DNA of 64,000 bases from Dipteris shenzhenensis. Lineage: Eukaryota > Polypodiophyta > Polypodiopsida > Gleicheniales. The translations under genes were made by a program, and so were the position numbers. The notes under the pieces are model-generated. The model was given only the letters and a program-made list of their open reading frames with translations. It did not search any database and was not told the origin of the DNA. Where the stretch lies: assembly GCA_047967505.1 (NCBI GenBank), contig CM106539.1; one strand, written 5' to 3'. Below are positions 42,413-54,100 of the stretch, one piece after another (position 1 is the stretch's first letter; each line of letters opens with the position of its first letter).

Positions 42413-45400
42413 ATGACTGCTCACATCAAATGCTTTACACTCAATGTCCAGGGCATGTGTGACAGTAGGAAATGGAAATCTGTGTGGCTGTACATCAACA
42501 GATTTCAGCCTGACATAGTGGCATTACAAGAACACAATCAACATATCTATGCAGGCAAGACAGGACACTACTGTGGATATGATATTTTCTATGCTGGGGA
42601 GCACTCGTTCTCAGGGGTAGTCTTTCTGATCAAACATGAGTTTCAACCAGTCATTGCTTTAAATGACAACAAAGGCAGATGGCTCGTTCTCCAATGCATT
42701 ATTAGAGGAGAGGTGTTCGAATTTGCTTCTGTTTATGCACCTCAGTCATTTAGAGAAAGAACTGCAATTTGGGATGCCATGCAACAATAGCCATGGAGAT
42801 ATCATGCCTACATATGTGGGGATTTCAATAATGCTCCACAACAGGGAGACAACACTTCCAGACATGACCATATGTTATCTCCTGAAAGGCATGCATGGTC
42901 TCAACTACTATTGCATCTCGATTTGGTTGACCTTTGGAAGGAATTGCAGCCTTTGTCACCGAGCTACACTTTTCAACATAATGCTTTTTCCGCTTACCAG
43001 GCACGTCTGGATCGATGGTATAGTGTAGCTCCCCAACAAAATGGGGATTTTACATGCAAAATGTGGATTGACTATGCCTTTGTGCATTCAAACCATGCAC
43101 CTCTATGGTTGAGGTTATCTTTTCATAATATGCCTGATGATAGATTGCCACAAAGGAGACATCTAATCATAAACAATAGCTATTTGAAACATGCTGATTT
43201 CAAGGCAATGGTTACTGAAGCATCTCATTTTCTATCCTCTAGCAGCCATATTCATGTTGATGGTGCCTGGGATTCTTTTATTTCCAAAATGCAAGTTGTG
43301 ATTAGAGCTTATGGCAAGTCTTACATGAAGACTCTGAGGGAAACCATTGCTCGGGCCAAATCCACTTGTCAAGATCTCACTGAACTCAGCCATCATCGTT
43401 CGTTGTCCATGCATGAGCAAACAACACTATGCCAGGCCAGACATTGTCTTAAACTAAATGATCACAGCAAATTGGCCAAATGGGAGACTAGAGCAAGACA
43501 AAGAGCCTTTACAGATAAAGGTTGCTCTTCCAAAGAATTTTTCAAAAGTTTACATCAGAGGAGAATCAAAACAGAAATTTGCAGAGTGCTCTTGCCTGAT
43601 GGATCATGCACTACTTCACAGTCACAGCGTGCTTCTGTTTGTGCGCATCATTTCTCTCAGCAATTTGGCTCTGCAGCTCCTCCCTCGCAACAGATTTTGC
43701 TTGCACGAAATTTACTGTTGCAACATGTTTCTCCTATCATTTCCCATACTCAAGCTTTGGAATTGGAGGAACCCTTTACCGAGAGGGAACTGTCAGATGC
43801 GATCAAATCATGTGGCAGATCGAAATCTCCAGGATGGGATGGTTTAACACTCGAGTTTTTTCCAGAATATTGGCCCATTTTGAAGCATACATTGCTATAT
43901 ATGGTGAATGCTGCGTGGCAAAATCAGCAAATGCCGCACACATGGAAGAGAGGTCTTGTTAAACTCCTTCCCAAAAAACAAATTTGTGAGTCTTTGGCAG
44001 ACTGGAGACCTATCACTCTTATGCCCGTAATTTACAAAGTCACTACCAAAATGATTGTTGATCGGCTAAAGGGGTTTTTACATGATGGGTTGCATCCTGC
44101 TCAATATGGCTTTGTCCCGCATAGGCATATCACAGATAACATTGCTAATGCCTACATTGGAATTGAATATGCCAAATACACACAGCAGGATGTTTTGTTA
44201 TTGCAAGATTTGCCAAAGCCTTTGATACTGTTCAGTGGGATTTTATTTCATCGACTATGCAAGCATTGGGTTTTAGCACAAAAATGCAGCAAATCATCAC
44301 TTGGCTATATCAAGATAGTAAAGCTGCCTGCATACTTTCAGGGGATATTTCTCCATCCTGGACTCTTGGTTGTTCTGTTAGGCAAGGATGTCCCCTAAGT
44401 GCTTTACTTTTTGCCATAGCCACTCATCCACTGCTTCAATATCTGGATCACCTCTTGGACACTGACCAGCTGCACGGTTTGGAGATTCTTGGCAGTCATA
44501 GCATGATTGCTCAGGCATATGCTGATGATTCATTCTTTACTCCAAAAAATACTCGGGCTGATCTGTCCATGATTATGCACGCTCTTTCTACATATGGATT
44601 GGTTGCTGGCCTTCGGGTAAATTTTCAAAAATCAAAATTGCTGCCGTTACATGCACAGGAATGGCACAACCTTCGATGGCCTGGGGAAATTGTCCCCACT
44701 TCTCAATTCATTCGACATCTCGGTTATCCTCTAGGCTGGGGACTCACCCGCTCACAACAAACTGATTGGGTGCTAGTAAAGTTAAGGGCAAAACTTGAAT
44801 ATTGGAAGCTTGCAACTTGGCCATTACATGTTCGTTTGCGAATCACACAATCCATTTTGATAGCCTACATACAATTTTATCTGCCTCTCACTATGTTCAC
44901 TAAGGCAGATCTCGTTTCATTTATGTCAGCTATCATGGAAATTTTCTGGCGTTCAAAACATGGCAAGAAAAGTCTCAGATTACTCTCTATGCATCGTCTC
45001 TGTTCTCCAAAGATGCACGGGGGTCTGAACATTCTCAATATTCAAATGCATTTACTTGCTCACAGAGGGAAAATGATGATACAATTTATGCAAGGAGATC
45101 AACCCTGGGCTTTCATGATCCGCTCTCTCTTATTACATCTTCATACATCTGCCTTTGGGAATTGGCAGCCTACTCGGTGGAATTTTTTATTTGGCTCTAT
45201 CCAAGGCAAGATCAGAGGCTGCCCTTTTGTCTCTCATCTGCTTCTTGATTGGAAACACATCTTATCCCACTTGAAATGGCATGGCAGGGACTCTGTCGCG
45301 CAACTCTTTGGGGGTAGAGAATATTTTTTGGTCTAAAGTATTCCACCCTCCTTTGGCCATACAAGAACCCAGACGTTCTTATTTTCTCTCCTTCAAAGGC

Positions 45401-46222
45401 ATTTCATCTGTGGCGGATATACTTCAGGATGATGGCACAATTTTATCTTTTTCTATGGCTGCTCACAAGTATGGCTTGGGAGCTCACTATCGTCCTTTAT
45501 CGCATAAAATTTCAGCAATGCTCCAACCGTACTTGCCGGTATCTCATTTGGAACTTCAGAATCGGCTTGAGGATTGGATTTTACGCTCTCCTTCCTTATA
45601 CGCCCGTCCTTTGAAGCTCTCACATATCACAGTGTCATCTCTGTATAAAGTGTTATTACCTCCACCTTGGATTTCTCACCGAGCAAATACTGTTTGGCAT
45701 ATGGATCGTTCAATGAATTGGTGGAGAAAAACGCTGCGTCTCCTTTGGCATTACAAAATCCCTCTTCGACAACAGCTTTTCCGATGGCGAGTTCTCCTTC
45801 GCATTTTTCCATCCGGACAGTTACTCGTACACAGACATATTGCTTCAGCTGTTTGTCACAGATGCCAGCACTCTACTGAATCGGTGCTTCACATTTTTTG
45901 GTTCTGTCCACATACTTCTGATCTCATTGCTCTCATCCAACAGAGGCTTCGAGCGCAATTTCCTACTGTTATTTTTGGCAGATTTTTCTGGTTGTTTGGT
46001 TTTCATCCACAAAGACAGGGTTTTGATTTATTTTTTGTTTGGGTGCGCTATTGGACCCTATGGACTTTATGGATGGACAGAAATCATAGAGTCTTTGGTG
46101 ATCCACTATTTTCATCCTTTCTTTTTTTCAAACGCTCTCTGCAACAATCATTCTATGATTGTTTTCAGACTCGTTTGATTGATCAGGATGTGTATACAGC
46201 TTATACTGAGATCTTTAGTTGA
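42413..46222 (+). pseudogene. L1b ORF2: endonuclease and reverse transcriptase, broken
   Basis: The endonuclease starts at 42413 (CFTLNVQGMCDSRKW, IVALQEHNQH, ASVYAPQSF). It has a TAG at 42788-42790, then continues in frame (YICGDFNNAPQQGDN, WIDYAFVHSNHAPL). The last motif reads SNH where APE-type nucleases have SDH. RT runs to LLLQ at about 44208, where 4 bp are missing relative to L1a. That destroys motif A (IDIAKAFD) and shifts the frame. From 44257 RT continues (SVRQGCPLSALLFAI, AYADDSFFTPKNT). A second shift near 45290 leads to the zf-RVT end (LRQQLFRWRVLLRIFPSG, CHRCQHSTESVLHIFWFCP). Confidence 0.92.
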
Positions 46223-46309
46223 GTAGTAGCTACTTCGCTTTTGAAGTAACTATGAATGTAATTATTTTCTAGCAAGAAAAGATTTCTTCCCACAAAAAAA
46301 AAAAAAAAA

Positions 46310-46357
46310 GTGTGTGTGTGTGTGTGTGTGAGAGCGAGAGAGAGAGAGAGAGAGAGA
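46310..46357. repeat. (GT)n(GA)n microsatellite at the L1b 3' end
   Basis: It directly follows the poly(A) tail: about ten GT units, then GA units to 46357. Confidence 0.95.
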
Positions 46358-46379
46358 AATCACTTTGGAATGTTGCATC

Positions 46380-46815
46380 AAGTTGGAGTGGGGGGAGCCC
46401 GAACTCAGCCAAAATGATCTAGTATGGAACTAACAGCTTATTCTCGGCCATCCATGCCAATAAGAGAACCTGCAGCCTCTCCACTCTAGCCCAGTCCACC
46501 TCTGATAAATCAAGCCCCAGCTATATGCCCGCTAGGCAGACCAAAGAATCAAAGAGGAGACTTGGTCTATGGATCCTAGAAGTGAGAGTGAAAGCACTGT
46601 CGCTCAAGGCCGGCAAGTGCAGTGTAACCCCTACTCAATCACTAGTCTAATCATGAAAATCGGGCTAGAGAAAAGAACTCCTAGATAAGTGTAGGATGTG
46701 GCGACCTCCAGCCGCAACCTGTCAAGGGTAAACTGCTCTTGATGCATTACTACCCTAGATGTGTTGAAGATCATAACCTTGGTTTTACCAAGATTGACCT
46801 TCAGATCATATCTAC
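46380..46815 (-). pseudogene. LB LINE fragment (reverse transcriptase region)
   Basis: The minus strand reads YDLKVNLGKTKVMIFNTS, RLRLEVATSYTYLGVLFSSP, then LLLAWMAENKLLVPY and IILAEFGLPPLQLDATF in shifting frames. This is the same family and region as 26701-27175. It stands on the far side of the LINE pair from the C-terminal LB fragment at 37080-37345, on the same strand. The pair may therefore have inserted in an LB element, though sequence between the two parts is missing. Confidence 0.7.
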
Positions 46816-47106
46816 AAAAGGTTTATTAACGTCTACAAAAGACCAAAAAGGCCTACGAGAGCAAAATCTGAATACATCGTGAAATACACCCTCTGTAGGG
46901 CAACTAGAGGCGTCTCCTACCACCCCCCTAAAGTGCAAATAATGTGAATGAAACAATTGAAGTACCTGCGGTATAATGCTGAGATGTAAGAAACATTGAA
47001 GATACTAAGAATGCACTGCATTCTAGCCTTGATCAGTGTCTAAGATCTAGTGGGCTCTGATATCTCCAAAAGATGTTTGGCATCTGCAACTATCACCCCC
47101 ACTGCC
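46816..47106. other. Unassigned 290 bp
   Basis: No coding or repeat structure recognised between the LB fragment and the R1 LTR remnant. Confidence 0.5.
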
Positions 47107-47171
47107 ATGTGTCTCGCCTCAACTTTTGTCTCCAATCATGTGTCTCTCACCCTCTCCCCATTTTCAACAGT

Positions 47172-47184
47172 TGGTATCAGAGCC
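47172..47184 (+). promoter_or_regulatory. R1 primer binding site
   Basis: TGGTATCAGAGCC, complementary to initiator tRNA-Met, 2 bp after the LTR end at 47169. Confidence 0.9.
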
Positions 47185-48309
47185 ACCTTGAAGCTCCTGC
47201 CTGATGGCATTCCTCTCCTCGTGAGCTCCTCTTGTAGCTACTCGTGATTTCCTCTTCTCCTTAGCCTCTCCTTGAGGTGATGAGCTTCATCACCGTAGAG
47301 CTGCACACCTTCCTTCCATAGCTGCGTATGAAGGGGAGCGAAAGCAAAGGGGAAGCACTCGTCATGGAGGAAGCGTCCTGCCCATCCTTCGCTGCCACAC
47401 CTGCGCCACTCTTCTGCTGCCTCTACTTACGCTGCATGCACCACCAGATCTGGAGAAGCTGCCGACCAGCAACAGATTGAAGCAGTCGGCCTCCCTCGCA
47501 ATCTGCTCACGCCTTGCCCATTGCTGATGCCGCCTCTCCGCTATCTTCCCTGATGCTACGCCATTCTGCCCGCCATCCTGCGGATCTTCTACTTGCTTGA
47601 GCCTGCTAAGTGCCCGTACACCCATGCTGCTTCTAGTTGCCCACGCAACTTCTCCTACTGCCCACGTAGCTAGACCTGCGACAGCTCCTATGAAGGTGTC
47701 AAAATCCGTCGATGATTTGGCGGCATCTCGCATGTACTGGCGACTGACGATCTGAGGGCCGTTGCCATCGACTCGCACGTCAACGCAACTCTTACTGACC
47801 CGAAGCTGCCCACGCTGTTGCTCCAGCTCTTGCCCACACTACAGCTCCTGCCCACGCAACTGCTGCTCTACGCTGCACCTCTCTACCCACGTTGCAGCTC
47901 CCCTTGCGTAATTCCCTCAGTCGGAATGGATCAGATGCTGCAGCAATTCAGTCGTCATTTTGACTACCACAAGCCCTGTTCGTGACCGATTTCCTACCCT
48001 AAACCCTAATTTTCGCCCCTTTACAATTTATGCTCAACTTCTCGAATTTTTTGGGTGTTTTCATGATGTGAGGATTCCCAACCGTTGAACGAGAACTCTT
48101 CTGTCAGAAATTTAGAAAAGCCCCAATTTTCTGCAAACCCTAATTTTGCAGCAACCCTAACCCAAAAATTTAGGGCTTTTCTGTCCTGTGTCTTCCTTTG
48201 GCATAATTGAAGCTTCTACCATGTAAAATTTGAACCTTTTTTGAAATCTGAGTAAACATTGTAAGGGATGTAGACACTGGCTGTAATAACAGCTAAGACC
48301 TTCCCACCA
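47185..48309 (+). other. R1 5' leader
   Basis: About 1.1 kb. It is rich in short cttgcccacgctgca-like motifs near 47620-47900, with repeated taaccctaattt-like strings near 48000-48160. No ORF is convincing; the minus ORF at 47362-47778 has no recognisable domain. Confidence 0.6.
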
Positions 48310-49176
48310 ATGGATAGCATAAAAAACTCCTCGTTCATCGAGAAATTCTCAGGGAGCAATTTCCCAACTTGGCAAACAAAACTTTGGCTTCTTCTTATGT
48401 GAGAAGGCATATGGAATATCACCAATGGCAAGGAGCCAAAACCCCAAGGTGATGATGCTAGAATCAGTTGGTGGGAGAACCAATATGATAAAGCAATGGC
48501 TATCATTGGCCTAGCTTTAGCTGACAACCTTATCCACCATGTGGATTTTGATAAGACAGCAAATGACGTTTGGGAAAAATTAGAGAATTTGTTTGGAAAT
48601 AAGATCAATAATTCCAAAGTATTTCTCAAACAAAAACTCTTCAAGCTCAAGATGAAGGAAACTGAAACCCTCAATGAACACTTGAGCAATCTTGGGTCAA
48701 TTCTCCAACAATTATCTGCCATCCAAGCCATTGTTGAAGATGATGATCAAGTTGCTGTACTTCTTTCAAGTATTGAAGACATTTCCAAGTACAATGAGAT
48801 CCTTGTTGTCCTAACAGTTAGCCGCAATATGAGCTTTAAGGATATGGTAGCTCATCTCATTGATGAGGACCGTAGGCTTACAAAGAAAGCAGAATCTTCC
48901 TTCGAATCTGGCAAAGCATTCTTTCTCAAGAATAAGCCCACGAAGAAAGGAAAACCTCTTAAATGTAATTACTGTCAGAAACTTGGCCATCCAGAGGATC
49001 GTTGCTTCAAGAAAATGGCAAAGGTACAAGCCAAAGAACATGCCAATCTAGTTGCGGAGCAGAGCGAGGACGAAGACGATGAAGCTACACCTTCTGGACC
49101 TGAGGAACAAGCCTGCACTGCTGCTATTTCTGGTCTATCCCTCCATGAGGTGATAGATGAAGAGTGGGCTTTCTAG
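48310..49176 (+). pseudogene. R1 gag (copia type) with one stop
   Basis: ATG at 48310 (MDSIKNSSFIEKFSGSNFPT) with a TGA at 48400-48402, after which the same frame stays open. It contains KAMAIIGLALADNLIHHVDF, ANDVWEKLENLFGNKINNSK and LKMKETETLNEHLSNLGSIL (UBN2/Retrotran_gag_2 type). The knuckle CNYCQKLGHPEDRC and an acidic end (EDEDDEATPSGPEEQ ... DEEWAF) follow. A natural stop replaces the point where autonomous copia elements run on into a DSGA protease. Without the TGA the protein would be 288 residues. Confidence 0.85.
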
Positions 49177-49543
49177 AGTCATGTGTGTTAGGTACTCTGC
49201 CTGCGTAGTCCCCCTAAAATGATGTAATAATTTGTCATTTTTGTGTGCCTTGTCCTATAAAAGGCTCCACTTATTTCCATGTACCCAGTTAGGAGACAGG
49301 GGGGTTGTTATGTCTTTCCTTTATCAGGCCTGGCCGAGTTCCAGGATGTTGGTGTACTCCCTAGACCGATGAGTTGGTCATGCATCCATGCTCAGATTTG
49401 AGTCTCTGATCACGTTGACACCTAAGCCATGAGAGTGCTTAATTCAACCTCTGAATTATGCTCAGCTGTTAGCCTCTGAGATTGCCTGGGATGCATAGTT
49501 TGGATGATGTCATAGTTTTTCACCCTAGCTCCGAAGGGGGGTT

Positions 49544-49810
49544 TGTTGGAATCGGAGTCCTAGTGTGTGTGGTCCTAGTGGTCCTAGAGTCCTAGGAGTG
49601 TCCTACAGTTGTGTGAGTGTGAAGAGTCTTGAGGCCACTTGTGCCACCTCATATGGTAGGTGTGATTCCTCCCCTAGATTATAGGATCTAGATTCTCTTG
49701 TGTCTGACCTCATCTATGAGGTATCAGTGTGGGAAGATAACGCTTGCCCAGCCTATAAAAGAGGCAATGTACTTGCTGTAATACACTATCTATCTATCTA
49801 TCAACATAAG
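49544..49810 (+). repeat. R1 3' LTR, left part
   Basis: Starts tgttggaatcgg after the polypurine tract; has a TATA-like box in gcctataaaagagg (near 49753) and a short CTAT tetranucleotide run (about 49786-49802). It ends at ataag (49806-49810), the T5 target duplication; the rest of the LTR is at 55890-55948. Confidence 0.85.
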
Positions 49811-49998
49811 TATGAGGGAAAGGGGGGAGTGGAACAGTCGGAGACAGAGACACAAGGAGTGTGGGTGTGTAAGAATGTTTTGAGCCACACCACAAACTCA
49901 AAGGTTTTATTAGGATTAGGTATTCACCCTATGACTGTCTTAGGATAGTCATAGCAGTCGTAACATTTAAAGGGTGGCAATGTGCCTTTACCCCAACA
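49811..49998 (-). repeat. T5 3' LTR
   Basis: It is 188 bp, next to the polypurine tract (aggtgggaggt in sense, about 49999-50009). The central palindrome has decayed (cttaggatag). Confidence 0.94.
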
Positions 49999-50097
49999 AC
50001 CTCCCACCTAAAGGCCAATGTGCCTAAAGGGGAGAAAAGAATAAAAATTACAGCAATATACAGTCACTGTATACAAGACCATAAAATAAGAATGGTC

Positions 50098-53000
50098 TCA
50101 ACCTAATCCCATGATGCGGCGACAATGTGCAAACCGCTCTGTAGGCAAGCTCTTAGTGAGCAAATCTGTAGGATTATCATCAGTATGCACCTTCACAAGC
50201 TCAAGCCGCTTGTCTTCCAGTACCTCCCTGATGAAATGGTATTTCACATCTATGTGCTTGGTCTTCTGATGAAAGACCGGATTCTTTGCCAACATGATAG
50301 CACTCTGACTATCACAATGCAAAACTGGCATATCTCCTGTAATGCCCAAATCTCCCACCAGCCGAGTAAGCCATATTGCTTCCGTGCAAGCCTCAGTGGC
50401 TGCAATATATTCAGCTTCAGTGGTTGACAGTGCAATGCATTCCTGCAACCGAGACACCCATGATATAGCACCTCCTGCAAATGTGAAAATATAACCGGTA
50501 GTAGACTTCCGGTTATCTGCATTCCCTGCATAGTCTGAATCTGTAAAACCATGCACCAATGCATCCTGCCTACCATAGCATATGCACAAGTCTTTGGTAC
50601 CCTTGAGATACCTCAAGACACCTTTCACTGCTTCCCAGTGCCGCTTGCCTGGATTTGCCATATACCTGCTGATGACTCCCACCGCAAAAGCAATATCCGG
50701 ACGAGTGGCAACCATGGCATACATCAAAGAACCAACTACAGATGCATACGGAACCTTGGCCATCTCAGCCTTATCATCATCTGATCTGGGGCTGTCCTCA
50801 CGGCTGAGTTTTAAATGTGGAGGCAACGGGGTACTAATAGACTTCCCCCCCTCCATTTTAAACCTCTGCAGTACTTTGCCAATGTACTCCTTCTGTGACA
50901 GAAACAAAAGTCCCTTGGACCTGTCACGAATAATCCGCATACCAAGTATATGGTTTGCATCACCCAAGTCTTTCATGTCAAAAGACTTATGCAGTTGCTT
51001 CTTCAAAGCACTAATCTCCTGCTGAGATTTGCTGGCAATCAGCATGTCATCCACATATAGAATGAGTAGCATCAAACTGCCATCCTTTGCCCGTTTGGTG
51101 TACAAGCAGTGATCGGTCTCACACCTATGATACCCTTGGGACTGCATGAAGGCATCAAACTTCTTGTACCATTCCCTTGGTGCCTGCTTGAGTCCATATA
51201 AGCTCCTCTTGAGCTTACACACAAGCTTCTCTTTTCCTTTAACAGCATATCCCTCTGGCTGACTCATGTAGATCTCATCATGGAGATCTCCGTGAAGAAA
51301 AGCAGTCTTCACATCCATCTGACATAAATCCATGTCCTCATGAGCAACAAGAGCTAACACTGCTCTCAAAGTAGTCATCTTGACTACAGGGGAAAAGATC
51401 TCATCAAAGTCAATGCCCTTCTCCTGCTTAAATCCCTTGGCAACCAATCTGGCCTTATACCTCGGTAAAGCATTTGAATCCACTTTGACTTTGTAAACCC
51501 ACTTGCATGGCCAAACCTTTCTGCCTGCAGCTAGCTGCACCAAGTCCCATGTATCATTTTGAAGTAGGGAGTCCATTTCTGATTGCATGGCTTTCTCCCA
51601 CTTCCTTTTCTCTGTTCTTCCCATAGCTTCCCTGAAGCTGGAAGGCTCACCACAATCTGTCAGCATGATAAAATCAGCCACATTATTGGCTCCAAGAACA
51701 AACCTGTCAGGAGGCCATTGTACACGGTTGCTCCTCCTAACAAAATGCTCCGTATTAGGCTGCTGTCTAGCCTGTTCGTCATGCAGGACGGGTGGCTGTA
51801 CCACCATATTTGGCTGTCCTACAGCGCCATTTGCTGGCATATCCAGTGGTGCATCATTGGCAAAATTGTCTGGCTGATTTTCAGCCTGAATACCCTCTTG
51901 AACAGGGTTATTTACAGCAGCCTGCTGCTGCATATTAATGGGCATTCTTTGCTGTCCGACATCATCATAAACAACCCTCCTGTATTCCACAGGTTGCACG
52001 GGTTCTTTGTGTACACTATCCTCTTTAAAGATGACGTCATTGCTGCGTATAATCTTCCGTTTGACAGGATCCCATAACCTGTATCCCATTTCACCTTCGT
52101 CACCGTAACCCATGAAGATGCATCTGAAAGACTTTGGCTCCAGTTTGGTGCGCAGTTCTTTGCGTACATGAGCAAAGCACTTGCAACCAAACACACGTAA
52201 GTGCTTGTATGAAAGTGGCTTGCCAGACCACACCTCCTCTGGCACTTTCAGCTCCAAAGCCTTGTTCGGCGACCTGTTAATTAGGTGAACTGCTGTTTGC
52301 ACGGCTTCTGCCCAAAAGCCATGGGGCAATGCAGCATAAGACAACATACATCGAACTTTCTCCTGAATAGTTCGATTCATCCGCTCACTCACACCATTTT
52401 GAGGTGGATTATGAGGGGCTGTGAGTTCCTGTTTAATGCCCTTAGCTTCGCATAACTGTACAAAAGCATGTGACACATACTCACCCCCATTATCGGATCT
52501 GAGGCATTTCAGCCTGCATCCTGTCCGATTCTCAACCTGAGCGACAAACTTCTTGAAAGCATCTAAGGCATCGCTCTTATGCTTCAAGAAATAGACCCAC
52601 ACTTTGCATGTGGCATCATCAATAAAAGTAATGAAATACTTTGCACCCCCTAGTGATAGCTGTGGCATCTCACACAAATCAGTGTACACTAGATCAAGCA
52701 ATGCTCTATTCTGGGGAGTTCTCCTCTTATGAGGAGTCATAGAATGCTTTCCAAAAATGCAATGATCACAAGTAGGCAAATCTGAAAATGAAAGAGACGG
52801 CAGATAACCCAAACGTGACAGTTCTTGCATTCCTTTAACGGACATGTGTCCCAACCGGCTATGCCACAATGAAACCTTCGGCAGCTCGGTTATGGCAACA
52901 ACATGATTACCTACACTGGAAACATAAAGAGGGTACAAGGTATCACTCTTATAACCCTCAGCCACTACAACCTGGCCATCAGAAAGGTAATCACCCATTT

Positions 53001-53364
53001 GGAATCCCCAAATGTGGTGTGGTAACCACTGTCACAACAAGCCAGTGCTAATCAGATTTTTCTTGATTTGCGGCACATGGCGAACACCATCAAGCATAAA
53101 TATGCGTCTGTCAGGGAATACTATCTGTACACTGCCAATCCCTGCAATCTGACATGCATAGTTGTTCCCAAGGTGAACAACTCCATGAGTACCTGTGTAG
53201 GAAGTAAACCACTCCCTATGAGGCGTAACATGAAAGGAAGCACCTGAATCCAAGAGCCAGGTGTGCATGTCATGGCCATCAACAACCAATGTATGTGCAA
53301 TTACAGCAGAAGAACATAATACATCATGTCTGTCACTGTCACTGTCCTCTGCTGCAACATTCAC
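50098..53364 (-). pseudogene. T5 pol: long open integrase-RT-RNase H, protease in another frame
   Basis: The protease part (53364-53032: HTWLLDSGASFHVTPHREWF ... KKNLISTGLL) is separated from the rest by small indels near 52985-53040. From 52998 a 966-codon frame is open to the end. It contains LWHSRLGHMSV, CDHCIFGKH, integrase (YTDLCEM, FIDDATCKVW, RSDNGGEYVS), RT (QMDVKTAFLHGDL, ILYVDDMLIASKS) and RNase H (DSDYAGNADNRKS, STTEAEYIAATEAC, HCDSQSAI). All catalytic motifs I can check are kept. The protease frame break makes the polyprotein non-functional as written. Confidence 0.93.
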
Positions 53365-53380
53365 TGCATCAGTGTCATCT

Positions 53381-54100
53381 GCACTTAGACTTCACGTGTC
53401 CCTTTTTGCCACAGTAAAAGCATTCAATATCTTTCTTACCACGGGACTGACTACGGGATTTGGACTTGCCAACAGATCTCCCCTTCTGCTAAGTCCTACC
53501 TCTATCTTGTACGTGCAAAGCATTGGAAGACTTGCTGCCCGCATTATTCTTCCTGCTCATCTCCTCCATGAGAAGAGAGCTCTCCACATCAGCATACATA
53601 AGAGTGACATTTGAATTAGACAGGGTTGTCTTAAAAGTGTCCCAACTCTCAGGGAGGGTACATAGCAAAAATGCAGCCTTGAACTCCTCGTCCAAGTTCA
53701 AACCCTGTGCAATAAGCTGAGTAAAGATGGCATTGAACTCACTCAAGTGTGAGGTCATAGCTGTACCTTCCTTCAACCAATAAACCTTACTGGCTGAACT
53801 CTTTTGGGCATACAACTCTTCTAGCCTCTACCATAGGCCATAAGAGGTCTTTTCTGCCTGAACATTGAAAACCAATGAATCAGTGAGAGTGAGCATGATT
53901 GACGCCCTTGCGGACAAATCAAGCTCCTCCCACTCATCATCTGCCATTCCGGATGGCTGGACACCCTTCAACCTTATGGGCTTAGAAATCTTCTTTAGCA
54001 GAAGTACATTCAAACACTGCTCTGCCCATAATGCATAATTGTGTGCCCCTTCCAATTTCTTAATGTTCAGCATAGAGGATTCACTTCCCCCTGAAGCCAT
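53381..54100 (-). pseudogene. T5 gag, damaged
   Basis: It starts MASGGSESSMLNIKKLEGAH at 54100. A TAG at about 53827 replaces the Trp or Gln in GLWQRLEEL, and an in-frame loss removes KLVDLRM before KEGTAMTSHL. Another stop follows GRT. The zinc knuckle ECFYCGKKGHVKSKC is still seen near 53385-53430, after which the linker to protease is deleted. Confidence 0.88.

Larger units (their letters stand above)
40372..46309 (+). mobile_element. L1b: L1-like LINE with ORF1 and ORF2, near full length
   Basis: It runs head to tail directly after the L1a tail. It has a GTAC-rich 5' UTR, ORF1 (41212-42207), a 205 bp spacer, ORF2 (42413-46222) and a 16 A tail (46294-46309), followed by GT then GA repeats. 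The sequence is highly similar to L1a over ORF2, so they are one family. It is inactive because of a stop in the endonuclease and two frameshifts in ORF2. Confidence 0.92.
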
